A DNA stretch of 64,000 nt from Chamaecyparis obtusa (lineage: Eukaryota; Streptophyta; Pinopsida; Cupressales; Cupressaceae), in contig BSBK01000869.1 in the NCBI GenBank assembly GCA_027943335.1, positions 1,460,001 through 1,524,000 on the forward strand, given 5' to 3'. Positions 11,763 through 23,379 of the stretch are shown here, in pieces. Made by a program: the position numbers and the translations under genes. The notes beneath the pieces were generated by a model that was not told the DNA's origin, ran no database searches, and saw only the letters and a list, made by a program, of their open reading frames with translations. Each line of letters opens with the position of its first letter. Position 1 is the stretch's first letter.

Positions 11763-13429
11763 TGGGTAATTTCAACTCACTGCAAGGTTTTCCATGTTTA
11801 TTATGGTTACGTTCAATTAATTAATTCTAATTTTCTACTTTTTTAATTCCAATAAACTTGGTTTTTAATGTGGATTTTAAGTGTAGCTAGATACATATAT
11901 GATGGATATAGAAGATTGAGGTGTGCATTTGATTAGCCCATCTTTTATGATGGTAAACTTCACTATGCATTGGCTACTAATGTTCTTTGGTTTGTTTAGT
12001 TACTTATACATTCATAATCTTTTTGTCAACCTATAAACTTCTTTTTTTCTCTATTAACTTTTCTTGTGTCTTCCATATGCATGGATTGGAATGTATATGC
12101 CATCGATTACCATGAGTTAAACGTATACACTTTAGGAGTGAAAATGACACTTATTTTTTATATATAGTTGTTTATCTAATATTTTGAGTAATTATATATC
12201 TCAAACTTTTGATAACATTGATATATTTATTCATAATATGTTGTATCATTGATACAACATTATATTTGTATGAAAGGTGGTGTGTACAATCAATCTTGTA
12301 TAATGATGAAATACATGCAAGAATGCAAATATTTGACAAAAAAATCTTAAGGCTTTGTTGAATGTGTTATATAAGATGTATTATAATTCTTGTACAATAA
12401 AATATAAGGCTTTTTTTAATATGTTCAAAGTAGTAAATTATTTGATTTATATTGTCGTTTATTTGTGTAAATGTGGGTTCAATTATTCACCTATGAATCC
12501 CATGTGGTATCAAAACAATGTAGTCTCAGAGTCTATTTAACATGCCAAACTAACTTCCTTGACACTCACCAACACAACCAAAACTGACTCTTTGGTTTCT
12601 AGTTTTCCAACACCACAAGGGCCTAGAATGCTTTGGTTCCTAGTAGCCCTTTTTTAACACCTTTTCTAGTTTTACTTTCAAATCTCCCAAAGGACCTAGG
12701 AAATTAATTGTATGATCAAAGAGTACTAGTTGGATATTGTCTTCTTTTTATATGATAACATAAAAACATATATAACATACAACATATACACATGAGGAGA
12801 ATCTGCATGTTTTTTTTATATTGTGTGGCCTAGTCTTTTGTAAGATCACATTGTGTGGCATGGTTTGAGAAACCCAACCTAGTTAATTGTTATTGTAACA
12901 ATAGAAATGTGTTCCATTAGGTCTTAGTTTCTTGTTATTGTCAAAAGAGGTCATGTTAAAAAATAAAGTAGGGCTTTCCCAAATTAGAGATATGACTCTT
13001 GATTTATTTCAATAATGGTCAAGTCCCTTAAGATTTGTGTAAATATAACAAGTTAATCAAGATTATAATTTTGATGTAATTGAGAGTGATGAAACTAAAC
13101 TAAAACTATTTTAATGCAACTAAACATAAATACAATACATGAAAAAGATATTTAATATGGAAATAATACATACATACAACACATCCCAAAGATATAATAT
13201 GGAAATGATACATACATAGAACACATGACAAAGATAAAATAACTACAAATGAACATGTAGATATGTATATATGAAATAGAGTTGTACAAAATGTGGCACA
13301 TGTCATCTCAAAATATTTACAAAATCAACATATCTAGATACAATGTGGCATACGCCATCTCAAAATGTGTCATATGGCATCTCAAAATAAGAAGTTCAAC
13401 TACAAATGTTTCTAGGACATCCTATTCTA
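11763..13429. other. Intergenic region between the convergent genes of transposon C
   Basis: This is AT-rich DNA without a supported gene. It contains an imperfect inverted or direct repetition of ATTTTAAG-like and ATACAACAT motifs (about 12230-12265). Near 13130-13230 a block with AATATGGAAATRATACATACAT is repeated, and near 13290-13390 a short CATCTCAAAAT motif is repeated. The open frames listed in this stretch look accidental. Confidence 0.5.
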
Positions 13430-15520
13430 CTGGTGGATCATTAAAATGCAGCCTCTTTGAAGTACTATTTGGCTCTAATGGATTCTACATTCAAACACAA
13501 AAGTGAAACCCCAAGTTAGATTACTTAATTTATATGGTTTCTACAAATTAAAAATTAAAAATTAAAAATCATAGTCAACAATAATAAATAAATAAAATTT
13601 AAAATTGAACTCTCATGTACCTTGCCTCTCTGTCTCCTCACACGAACAATGCCACCAATGTCGACTCCGACCTATATATGTTTGCGAACATGAGATTGAT
13701 CTACGAGTTATACTATTTAATGTTAAATCCTTGGTAGCAAATATATATTTACAAAATAATTGAATTAACATTAAAACTTACCTATGTTGAGCTTTCTTTA
13801 GGAAATGTTGGTTGAGTCATTAGCGATACAAACCCTTGGCATTGTACCTCCCTCAAACTAGCAGTGACCTACAAAAGTCAAATAGATACTTCATACAATC
13901 ATGACTTGATCATATTATATATACTTGAAAGTAAATACACATAAATAACTTTAGAAATATATGTACCGTAGGGCTATCATTGAAAATTGAGATACACGTG
14001 ACTCTATCATGGCAAAAGGGTCTCACGACATCATCAAACACCACCCTATGTCAAATAAACCATGTAAATTAAAAATTAGTACGCACAACTGACAAGTATA
14101 CATGTATGCATAAACAATCTAAAATACTTAGTTACCTTCCCCTTGTCAACGCCAAATGCCTGAACCCCCTCACATTGCCCCCTAGTGGAAACTGGTGACA
14201 CCTGCATCAATATGTAATAAGATGATCCTTAAAATTAGAAAACACATGTATATACTATTATAATAAAAGGAAACCAATTAGTAAATTAAAACATATGTAT
14301 CATGGAAGTGTCAAGGCAAAATTAAATGGCTGAAAGCATGGACCACTCCACATGTGCCATCTCCTCCTCTATCATCAACTAAACATAAATGAAACACATA
14401 AAAAAATATATGTGGGCAATCATTATAAGAAAATTCTACTAAAAATATGAACATTTAAAATTAAATACAATGTAACAAGTGAACTATTTACTCTTACTGT
14501 AATAGTAGGAATTCATGGCTCTATATGCCCCTAATGCACATCTTCATGAGGTGCTTCAGTGCCTATAGTGTGTTATGTAGTATCGTCCACCACAAAGACA
14601 TAGTTCTATGCATCACTATCATTCAAGGGACCTAAGCACATATTCTTGCACATAATGCAAGCGTGGGGAACACAAACATGTGAGCTCATGGAGGATGTGG
14701 AAGGGCCAAAAGCATCAGCACGAGGAGGCAACAATGTCATGCTCTGCGTAACCAATAGATCACTCAAGGTGTGAATGGCTCAAATAGTCTATGAGACGGC
14801 CTCAACAATAATATCAGGATGTTTCACTGTAGGAGGTGGTGAAATCTTGGGAGGGGGGATATATGTGTGGGATTTCACTTGGTGTGTCCATGGCCTATCC
14901 TGAGGAGCACCTAAGCCTACACCTTGGTTTAGTCTCATGCTCCAATAATTTACCTTATGTCCCAAGCACAAATTCAGCATACAGTTTTCTTATGAAATAG
15001 AATGGGATATCCAAATTTTTGTGGGGTGGTTTATCAAAAACCATCCACTAGTGGTCCCAAAATTTGTCAGTATTGCATCATTTGTGCACCATTTAATTGA
15101 AAACTTGGACTTTTTAGGGTCCACTTTTAAACTAGTTTTGGGATCCACAAAAATATTACTTATGTCATATTTTGCTATATTTAGGTTCATAACTTGATCA
15201 TAGTCAAGCCCATCGTCAAACTGGGTGTGCATGGAATCGCGCCAAAGAAGTGCAACATTATGTTGCTATGTAATTTTCTTCATGTTTTCAATAATGAAAT
15301 TCAACATGGAAAACATGGGGTGCAATGTGGGGATATTGGCATATGTGGTGTTATATCCTCTAACCTGATTTAGATTGTCTATTATGAGATCCTCTAAACG
15401 TCGAGGGTTTGAGACTAGTTGGTCTTCTAAAGGTGGGGGATTGTTTGGAGGTGGTTTTGGATTATTTGCGGGATCATTGGGAGGGTTTTTTGATTGGTTT
15501 GAGCCTATGTCTAATTACAA
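13430..15520 (-). pseudogene. Transposon C second gene, multi-exon, function unknown (broken)
   Basis: On the minus strand a frame starting near 15520 runs to about 14470 with a few stops. It begins with a proline/asparagine-rich stretch (PPNDPANNPKPPPNN), then RRLEDLIIDNLNQVRGYN, and later MHTQFDDGLDYDQVMNLNI and KSKFSIKWCTNDAI. Downstream, short blocks are bounded by canonical acceptors and donors: about 14137-14203, 13970-14046, 13783-13868 and 13623-13673. These read as FGVDKGK, CHDRVTCISIFND, REVQCQGFVSLMTQPTFP and VGVDIGGIVRVRRQRG, with a last exon near 13430-13476. The small exons could form a beta-rich (OB-like) fold, which is only a guess. Its placement inside the TIRs and opposite to the transposase suggests an accessory protein of the transposon. 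Confidence 0.5.
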
Positions 15521-15951
15521 TTAAAACCAAAATAGACAATTATAATCAATTTTAAAAAATAATAAAGTATATCATTTAAACCCTAGTTTTTTAAAAAAAC
15601 TACAAATTTCAATTAAAAAACAATAAAAACTTAAAAATTTAACATTCCTTTCAATTTGGAGAAAATTGGATATCAGATTGTTTCTAATATGCAAAATCTT
15701 TTGGTTGTGTTCAACGTTTTCACAATGAAAATGTTGAACGCAACAACGAGCTACAAATATATTTTACCAATGAAAATCAGATATCTGATATAACATCAAA
15801 TATCTAATTTTATATCGGATATCAAATTAAGCTTGTACTTTAGCTTTTGGCTTGGCCAGGTGTATTGACACCTAGGCCTACTAAAAAGTCAACAAACTTT
15901 TTAGTGCACTTTTGGACAAGTGAAAATTTCATTTGTTCACATCACCACTTT

Positions 15952-15979
15952 TTGGCATACCATGATCCTGCACATACCC
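15952..15979 (-). repeat. Transposon C right terminal inverted repeat
   Basis: It ends CATGATCCTGCACATACCC and is the inverse of 7439-7466 with two mismatches. ATAA (15980-15983) follows as the second, mutated target copy. Confidence 0.88.
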
Positions 15980-15983
15980 ATAA

Positions 15984-16338
15984 TAAATTGAGAATGAAGA
16001 AGTTTGGACCTTGCAAGATATTGAAGAGGTTTGACACTAGAAATTCTTTTGAAGTTGAGTTACCATTTGATATGGATATATCTCCTATCTTCAACATTTT
16101 AGATTTGTATGAGTACCATTAATCAAATGAAGAGGTGGATGTGCAAAAATAATATCCTAAGAAGCAGGAAGAATAAATTGAGAAGATTCTAGATAAAAGA
16201 ATTGATAGAAGTACAAGAGGTAAAGACTACATGGAATATTTTGTGAAGTGGAAGGAAAAACCGGTTGAGGATTCTACATGGATTTCTCAATCTAAGTTGG
16301 ATCATTCTGATTCAGCTTGGGTTTCACAACATTCTTGA
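15984..16338 (+). pseudogene. Element I integrase C-terminus with chromodomain (broken)
   Basis: The frame resumes after transposon C with LRMKKFGPCKILKRFD and SPIFNILDLYEYH, the end of a Ty3/gypsy integrase. After stops near 16120-16175 a chromodomain follows at about 16178-16310: ILDKRIDRSTRG, DYMEYFVKWKE, and STWISQSKLD. In chromoviruses this domain binds modified histone and steers insertion into heterochromatin. A stop lies at 16336-16338, just before the 3' LTR. Part of the hydrophobic cage can be seen (YMEYFVKWK, then W in STW), but the domain is separated from integrase by stops. Confidence 0.85.
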
Positions 16339-16371
16339 TTTAGGAGAATCATTTTATTAACCCTAGGTGTC

Positions 16372-17286
16372 TGATGCAAGAGAATCTTAGGTTCTTAGAA
16401 AGCTTGCATCAACCAAAAAACATTTAGTTTCATTTTGTTCTTGTTTTCCAGTTTGAGATAGTGATGTAGTGGTCATTCATCTTTAAGATATTTTGATTGT
16501 GGTCTTGGAATCTTGTTAAGGACTCTCTGTAGTGCTTATCTTTCTGATCTCACCTCATTTGGTTCAGTATTATTTGAGTTATTCAAGTTTTCCTTTCTCT
16601 ATGGCTTGTGCCATGTTCCTTTGGTTACCTGTTCACAGTCACATATTCATGTATTTCTTCAGTTGCAGTCATCATTTGTTAATGTGGACCTATCTATAAT
16701 CCTTTCCCTTTGATCACATCATGTTTTGATTGAAGACCTTCCTGTTTGGATTCTTTTGGTTGCTTCAAGTGGTGTATTCATTTCCTACCTAAGCGGACCT
16801 TGGAGATTGTGTGTGTGGTCATTGCTCGTTGATTGTTAATGTGTGCAATTGTGGTGCATGATTTTTGGGTCACCTGTGGACCTAAATATATGTTCGCACC
16901 TTCTCTCTTTTCTTCCAATGGTCTTGTGATCTTTTTTATGGTCAAATCTTATTTATTTGTACACGTTTCATTTTGAAATGTAATTATTGGCTGACCCCAA
17001 TTGTTTGATTGGGTATATGTACTCAATTTGATGTAATTTTTTAGGAAAAACTCTTAGAGTAGTAGTTGGGCTAATCGTGAAGCACTGAGCTTTCATATTT
17101 GAATTCATCTTATATATGACCTAAATTGGGAAGGCCTTACAACCCAGCATGTATGATGTATCTAATTGAATAAATGATTGATCTTGTATTCTCTTTCTCC
17201 CTCAATTATGTGTTATTTCTTCTCTGTGTGTTTAACTATGAGGTTGGACATCTCATCTTGGGGTTCCCCACCTTCGTATTGTGTCA
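16372..17286 (+). repeat. Element I 3' LTR
   Basis: It starts TGATGCAAGAGAATC and is the partner of 2286-3214. Its last bases read TATTGTGTCA where the 5' LTR reads TATTGCA, so the end has changed. The gag of A resumes directly after it. Confidence 0.86.
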
Positions 17287-17705
17287 AAACTTGAGGAATG
17301 CTTCTACCTTATCTCAAGGTAATCAGAACTAGCAATAGATGGGATCTTCTCCTCCTACTCAAGGTGCTAGTTCACAATCTATGAACTTCTGTAATAGTCA
17401 ACACTTCAAGCACAATCAACCTAGTCATCCTGCACAGAGTATCCTTCAAGATTTTAGTAGAGAAAGCTTTCATCAGTCTAGTGCACCATCCGCTAGGGGA
17501 GGTTTTGGTAGAGGTAATGGTTGTTTTTCTTGTGGATAGTTTGGTCACAAAGTGGCCAATTGTCCCCAATGTACATTGCAATTTTTAGGACAGAGGCCAA
17601 TAGCTTTTGATCCTACAGTTGGGGATGTTGGTAGATCCTAAAGGGTGTTTGCAGTGGGGAATGATCCTCATATTTCATATCATAGAGTAGGAAAGGGTCC
17701 AATGG
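17287..17705 (+). pseudogene. Element A gag, C-terminal part with zinc knuckle (broken)
   Basis: This is the continuation of the gag interrupted at 2285. A Gln/Ser/Pro-rich linker (PPTQGASSQS, SSAPSARGGFGRG) precedes a CCHC knuckle near 17521-17565 that reads GCFSCG, a TAG stop, then FGHKVANC. The frame then continues to about 17700 and ends near a PMGPAH segment. Only about 115 bases separate this end from the purine tract and LTR, so there is no room for protease or polymerase. This supports a gag-only element. Confidence 0.78.
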
Positions 17706-17800
17706 GACCCGCACATTGATTCTTTTATGACTTGATAGGATGCATCGAGATTACCAAATTTATATCCCTATTTGTTTATAGGCTTCCAAGAGGAAGCCTA

Positions 17801-17817
17801 ATTATAGGGGAGGTGGA
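17801..17817 (+). other. Polypurine tract of element A
   Basis: The run ATTATAGGGGAGGTGGA ends immediately before the LTR start TGTAATACCCC. It is the expected primer for plus-strand synthesis. Confidence 0.75.
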
Positions 17818-18112
17818 TGTAATACCCCTCCTATTTTTTTTTCAGTACTTATTGCCAAGCTCTTTTAGGCCACTTGTATGTGTGTGTTGATTATTTCAAT
17901 GATTTTTAATTATTGATGTATGACTTTATATTGGATTTTATATATGAGTCATTGGATAGTGTGTGATATCATGTGTTTACAATTACTTTATGGTTGTTTT
18001 CATGATGGTTATCTACGTGTTATGATGTTATTTATGATTATGGATTACTAACAATACTAACACTTTATTTGTATGCACATGGATCATATGTATGTTTTAC
18101 ATTTCTATTTGA

Positions 18113-19498
18113 TGTTGATTGAAGAATCATAATGAGGTAATTGATGATGATTCTTGGAAGGTATGGTTGTCATTGTTGGAAAACCAATACATAGGTAAGA
18201 ATTTTTTACCCATTGATAAATAAGATACACAATAGGTAAATAAATACACCCATCGGTGAATTACACTATCAGTAAAGGAATGAAAAGTAAAGGGAACAAG
18301 TAAAGACCTATCAGAAAACAAAACAAGTCAACAGGAGAAGACAAGCAGTATCTTTCTATCGGTAAACTAGCAAATATCGGTATACAAGAATGTGAGTGAT
18401 GAAAAGGAAAGACTATCGGTATAAGTAAACAAGTAAAAAGGTGAAGAGATCAACTACCTACCATTTAGACAACAAACACATGTAATATAAATTGTTTTGA
18501 GAAATTGATGAAACCAATCATAATGGAAGCAGATTCATTGAACCTAGACACAAAGGAAATCATACTACATATATTGGAGAGTCAATTGAAATAGTTTATA
18601 GGGAATGATCAATAGAATCTTATGATGATTTCAAGGTATAATTGGTGAATAAGAATAAAGAAATATCACACCTAGGGAATGACAAACTAATTCAGATCCA
18701 TTCAATGCTATGGAAGATTTAGGTTTTCTAAAAATTAATTGAGATTGGAGTAACACATTTTGATTGATTGGAAACCCTAAAATGGTTTTACATCTATTGG
18801 TGGGTATTGTATAAGAATAAAAAAGTTGGTAATGAAGTAAGGAGTTAAATGAATTTGATAAGAGTTGGAAGTTGAAATAATTGATGCAGAATCAAGGTAT
18901 GATCACAGATTTGATATCAGAGAAGTTGCAGAAGGATTGAATGAACAAATACAGAGCTTAAAGGATCTGACCAAGAATTTAAGATTGTAAACTATAGGTC
19001 AAATTTCTTGTTGTATTCCTAACAATTTTCAACAAGTTCTAAAATCCTCTAACAAGGTAGTCTTTGACAGGAATTTGATGTAAATTGCTTAACTGGGTGA
19101 ACACTGTAATAGTGGGATAAAATCCCTTAGTAGGGTAACTGTAATAGGACTTCTAGATACACTTAACAATAAATCATTCACTTTTAATAGGGTGAGTCAC
19201 TTGGAAGGTGACATTTGTAGCTCTTAATGAGGAAAAACTATTTACTACAGTGAAGAGTTGTGGGTATCATCCCCACCATAGTTTTTCCCTCTAACCAAGG
19301 GTTTCTGCGATACCAATTAATGTGTTGTGTGTGTGCATGGATTGTTTATGATTTCATTGCATTGATACTTTACATTTCAATTGCATGCATTATTGTTATG
19401 AAATTTTATTTTGTTGCAAGTTAAAGGTTATCAGTTGAAATAGGTGAATTGTTATAGTATTGATTCACCCCCGCTCTCAGTACCTATTATTTCCAACA
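18113..19498 (+). mobile_element. Solo LTR H, Ty1/copia type
   Basis: TGTTGATTGAAG...TTTCCAACA is flanked by perfect TTTGA duplications (18108-18112 and 19499-19503). No internal region is present, so it arose by recombination between two LTRs. The end TGATTCACCCCCGCTCTCAG resembles the 3' end of the LTRs of E and G. Host sequence resumes on both sides as in solo LTR F. Confidence 0.85.
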
Positions 19499-19573
19499 TT
19501 TGATGTGTTTGATATGGTATGGGATAGAGTCTTAGTTACTTGCATGTGAGATCCACATGATGTACCATTCCCA

Positions 19574-19738
19574 ACCATTTTATATATGTATGTATGTATG
19601 TATGCATGTATATACATACATGTATGTATATATATGTATATATATCTATGTATATATATGTATATATGTATGTATGTATATATATATATTTGTATATATG
19701 TATATATATATATACATATACATATACATATATACATA
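19574..19738. repeat. TGTA/TA microsatellite in the LTR of A; insertion site of B
   Basis: Tandem TGTA, CATG and TA units make up this stretch. All open frames across it are low-complexity artefacts. The left end of element B lies in it, and the corresponding right part lies at 37960-38185. Confidence 0.9.
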
Positions 19739-20834
19739 TTGAATTGGCATCTTGCAACCCTAACCAATTTTGTTGCATTTAGTCTCATTCTATCACATTC
19801 ATGAATCATAAAAGTCCTATTGTACTAGGAAATTATGTCCTCCTAATTGACTCTACTTATCTTAGTGTCAAATGCAGAAAACCCTAAATCTGCATTAATC
19901 ACATGCTATATTTGATTCCTAAATATCAACTATAACTAGCTAAATAAACCCTATGATTGATCAATTTAACTATAAAGTCCTAGCACTTTAATTAAATTAA
20001 ATTCACCCCTTTTAGCTAAATCACATAAAAAGGAATTAAATAATATTTGGTTTTTAAATAAATTTCCTCATTTCAATAATTAAATTTAATCATTCAAATA
20101 ATTGAGAAAGTTCATTTATGAGGTCATATTGTATTTATTTAATCAAATATTATCTACAAAATCCTCTCTTCAGTTCAGAAAAGGAAACTTTGAGTTAACT
20201 AGAAATCCAAAAGTGCAATAAGCCAGTTAACTACTCCACTCACTCAAAAGGAAAACAATTGACTGTCTCTCTACAGGAAACTTGCCATTCTGAACTAGAC
20301 TCTCTTTCAATCTCCACCGTTCATCTCATTCAATCTCGACCGTCGATTGAACCCAGGATTCTATAAAAGAACTCTTGTTTCTCATTAGAGGGGATGCAAC
20401 TTTTGAGTATTGAAACTCTGTCAAAATATCATCTTAGATTATTTTCATTCAAGTTCTCATTATTTACTATTTTAATTTTATTTCTAGATTAAGATTGTGC
20501 TTAGATTAATAATACATATCATTTTAAATTAGTTTTCTCACATTGTTCTTAGATTGGTTTCATCTCTCATTATCTCTAGATTAATTGCATGCTTTCATTC
20601 TAGCTTAATTGCACTTTCATGTTAGCTTAAAGTCCTCCATTCTAGTGCTGGTCTATGGTTGTTGGTCTCTCGATTCTGAGAGCTATTCATAACCCTACCT
20701 AGATATAAGGCAAAAAGTCAAATCATCCAGGCATGTAGGATGAATGATCCCACATTCATTATTGTATGTGACCGATGAGCAATGACTATGTTGAAGTGTA
20801 TGGCTAAGTTAGAGGCCCACATTTAGCATATACA
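19739..20834 (+). repeat. Element B 5' LTR
   Basis: It is collinear with 36867-37959 with few differences. The first dozen bases (TGTAATACCCC in the other copy) are missing or blended into the flanking microsatellite. Both copies hold the same TATA-like site and a GAGAGCTATTCATAACCCT block. It ends CATTTAGCATATACA. Confidence 0.88.
20362..20369 (+). promoter_or_regulatory. TATA box in element B 5' LTR
   Basis: TATAAAAG in ATTCTATAAAAGAACTC is conserved in the other LTR at 37487-37494. It is the likely core promoter of the element RNA, with transcription starting about 30 bases on. Confidence 0.6.
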
Positions 20835-21360
20835 TTTCTAGCGCCCATGTGCATACATAAACTTTGAAAAAATCCTAAAAATTATAAAATGTATATGCTG
20901 AGGGAGGAGCTAGCTGAGACATCTTCATAATGCTCCATGTACATACATAAACTTTGAAAAAATCCTAAAAATTGTAAAATGTCCTAAAAAAAATATATTA
21001 TCCTAGTGAAAACCTGGTAAACAGGCGCCTTGATAATACAAAAAAATACAAAAAAATTGGAAAAAGAAAAAAAAAAGTGCCATTGATGAAAACTTGGTAA
21101 AAAGGCGTCATGGTAGCAAAAGCAATAAATTTCTACCAAGAAGGTGAAAACCTGGTAAACAAGTGCCTCTTATTCCGCAATGTTATTCCTATCGTAGCAC
21201 CGCTTGGATCTGTACATTTTCTCTCCTACTTTCCTTCTTTAGTTTGCTCACTCATACACTTGTTCTCGGTTACCTTTGAGACTATGCTTGACTCTACATG
21301 GATTGAAACTGGTCATACTCTAGGGGCAATCTTCCTAGTCTAGGGGGCACCATCCTATCA
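20835..21360 (+). other. Element B leader with short duplications
   Basis: Directly after the LTR is CTAGCGCCCATG, a possible decayed primer site of the TGGCGCC class. A CATAAACTTTGAAAAAATCC block occurs twice, 88 bases apart (about 20858 and 20946). A GAAAACCTGGTAAACAGGCG block occurs three times in decaying form (about 21007, 21089, 21147). No coding region is supported. Confidence 0.6.
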
Positions 21361-21361
21361 C

Positions 21362-22010
21362 TTTTGAGAATCTTTCTTGCATCAGTCACCAATGGTTCTC
21401 ATTATGTCTACCTACTGATGCCTAGCTATTATTGAGATCTCTCTCCATGAGGATCTCTCATGTATCAGTCACCAGTGGTTCTCACTATGTCTGCCTACTG
21501 ATGCCTAGCTATCACTGAGATCTCTCTTCTTGAGAATCTCTCGCACATCAGTCACTAGTGGTTCTCATTGTGTCTACCTACTGATGCCTAGCTATCACTG
21601 AGATCTCTCTTCTTGATAATCTCTCGTGTATTAGTCACCAATGGTTCTCATTGCATCTTCCTATTGATGCCTAGCTATGACTATGATCTCTCTTCTTGAG
21701 AATCTCTCGTGCATCAGTCACCAGTGGTTCTCACTGCATCTACCTACTGATGCCTAGCTAGCACTATGATCTCTCTTCTTGAGAATCTCTCATGCATCAG
21801 TCACTAGTGGTTCTCATTGTGTCTGCCTAATGATGCCTAGCTATCACTAAGATCTCTCTTCTTGAGAATCTCTCACATATCGATCACCAATGGTTCTCAC
21901 TGCATCTGCCTACTCATGCCTAGCTAGCACTATGATCTCTCTCCTTGAGAATCTCTCTCGCATTCGCCACCAGTGGTTCTCACTACCTCTGTCTACTATC
22001 ACCTTACTAT
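21362..22010 (+). repeat. 83-bp tandem repeat array in element B
   Basis: About eight units of 83 bp contain ATCAGTCACCAGTGGTTCTC and CTACTGATGCCTAGCTA. Successive unit starts lie at 21381, 21464, 21547, 21630, 21713 and 21796. The array decays on both sides. No protein is encoded consistently. Confidence 0.88.
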
Positions 22011-23379
22011 TGAGACTTTTTGCATATGACGTATACTTCTGATTTAACATCAATCCACTAAAACTAAAACTGAATTTATAATTCTCTAAGATATGTTGAG
22101 CTTTTCTTTTGTTTTCTTATCTTTTTCGCTTTGTCATTCCTTCTTGAGAAACTCCAAGATGTCTATCTTGACTAAGATATGCAAAGGCTGGGGGCATGAT
22201 CTTTTCTTTTCTTTATGCTTGTCGATTTAGTTTCAATGATCCAATGGATCCATATAAAATGGGTATCCACTATAAGATCTTCTATCCCATGTTAGATAGC
22301 CATGTGTACCTCAACTCCTTTTATATGGACACTTTAGTGATGTTGGTTCTTCTCCTTGTCTATTTGAGTAACTTCTTTCTGCTACAAGTGAAATCTCAAT
22401 GCTCATCCTACAAAGTGAATGTAAGGATCACTGCGAGCACCCTTAAAATATTTCTCAGTCACTTAGCAAAAGAAGAAACTCTCATGTGTTTGGTGTGTTT
22501 TTATGCAAGCAACATTCTGGTCATCCTAGAAATTGTGCTTCGATGCTTATGTTCACTTGATAAATCAAAAGGAATAGGTGTTCTAGTCATTATGGCTTCT
22601 TATGCCTTAATGTGTACACCTCATTCTAACGAATCTAAGACTAATGTCATATTCATATTCTCATGATCATTTTATTAGTGAGGGTTGTATGATATCTTGT
22701 GATCATCCTATAACAAAAGCTCTGTCATGAAAACTATCTAATGGGTCTAGCAACCAAGTCCTAGGGATTGCATCTAGCTTAGGCTTACATTTTCATTCTA
22801 GACTTGTATAGAGACAATGTTTGATGCTCACTTCATTGTATTCTCCTGGATTTTTACATTGAGGGTTCTCATTCCATGTCTCAGCTTCATCATGACTGCA
22901 CAAGTGTTCAATCCTCACTCTCAATCTTCAAGAGAGAATCATTTTGGTTAGTACCTATCATATGTTGTGATATCATGCATGAGATGTTAGTACCATACAT
23001 TGCATTTACATATTTCATTCACAAAGTGCATTATCATAAATCATTGGCATACATCTACATATTCATACAACATGTGCATCCATCATTAGCATTAATCAAA
23101 ACATACATTGCATTAATTCATCTACCATCTATCATTGCAGTTAACATTGCATACATACATAACAGAAACCATGTGCATATTCATCTACTCATCTAATCAT
23201 TTAGGATATGTCTCATAAAGCATAAACATCTACAACAATATGTGACACATGCGATGATACCAAAAAATTGAGCTCATATCTATATATCAGAGTGTAAGTA
23301 TACAAAAATGGTGCTACTTGAGCATAGTCTATCAAAAGAATGGTATGATACATGGATGCCTACACATCAGTTACATCGT
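22011..23379. other. Element B interior, no gene supported
   Basis: The 156-residue open frame at 22196-22666 has no recognisable domain and low-complexity hydrophobic composition, so I do not call it. At 22976-23215 a CAT-rich segment (repeated ACATT and CATCTA) resembles untranslated leader DNA. The end of this stretch may hold the 3' untranslated part of the antisense PMD gene. Confidence 0.45.

Larger units (their letters stand above)
7439..15979. mobile_element. Transposon C: TIR DNA transposon with transposase and a second gene
   Basis: The ends are 28-bp terminal inverted repeats with two mismatches. The flanks ACAA (7435-7438) and ATAA (15980-15983) form a 4-bp target duplication with one difference. 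Removing the element and one copy rejoins the integrase of I exactly where related elements continue. Inside are a decayed transposase gene on the + strand (8840-11762) and a multi-exon gene on the - strand (about 13430-15520), so the two genes converge. The left 870 bp and right 170 bp are shared with transposon D. A 4-bp duplication would fit Sola-type superfamilies, but I could not settle the superfamily. Confidence 0.85.
2286..17286 (+). mobile_element. Element I: chromovirus (Ty3/gypsy) inserted in the gag of A
   Basis: Two LTRs (2286-3214 and 16372-17286) start with TGATGCAAGA and flank a Met-tRNA primer site and decayed gag, protease, RT, RNase H, integrase and chromodomain in the order typical of Ty3/gypsy. 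The gag of A stops at the left boundary and resumes at the right one. The flanking 5-mers GAATT and AAACT are only partly alike, so the target duplication has decayed. The integrase C-terminus is split by DNA transposon C (7439-15979). Without C the element is about 6.5 kb, normal for a chromovirus. Multiple stops and frameshifts make it inactive. Confidence 0.9.

Noticed and set aside
18172..19498. Left end of solo LTR H at the TGTTGGAAAACC word (18174)
   Set aside because: No target duplication fits that start. Starting at 18113 (TGTTGATTG) gives perfect TTTGA duplications and the right host junction.
19557..19809. Several overlapping open frames rich in Tyr, Ile, Met and His
   Set aside because: They are translations of the TGTA/TA microsatellite and have no meaning as proteins.
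22196..22666. 156-residue open frame in element B
   Set aside because: It has no recognisable domain and low-complexity hydrophobic stretches. There is no supporting start or splice context, and it lies in a non-autonomous element interior.
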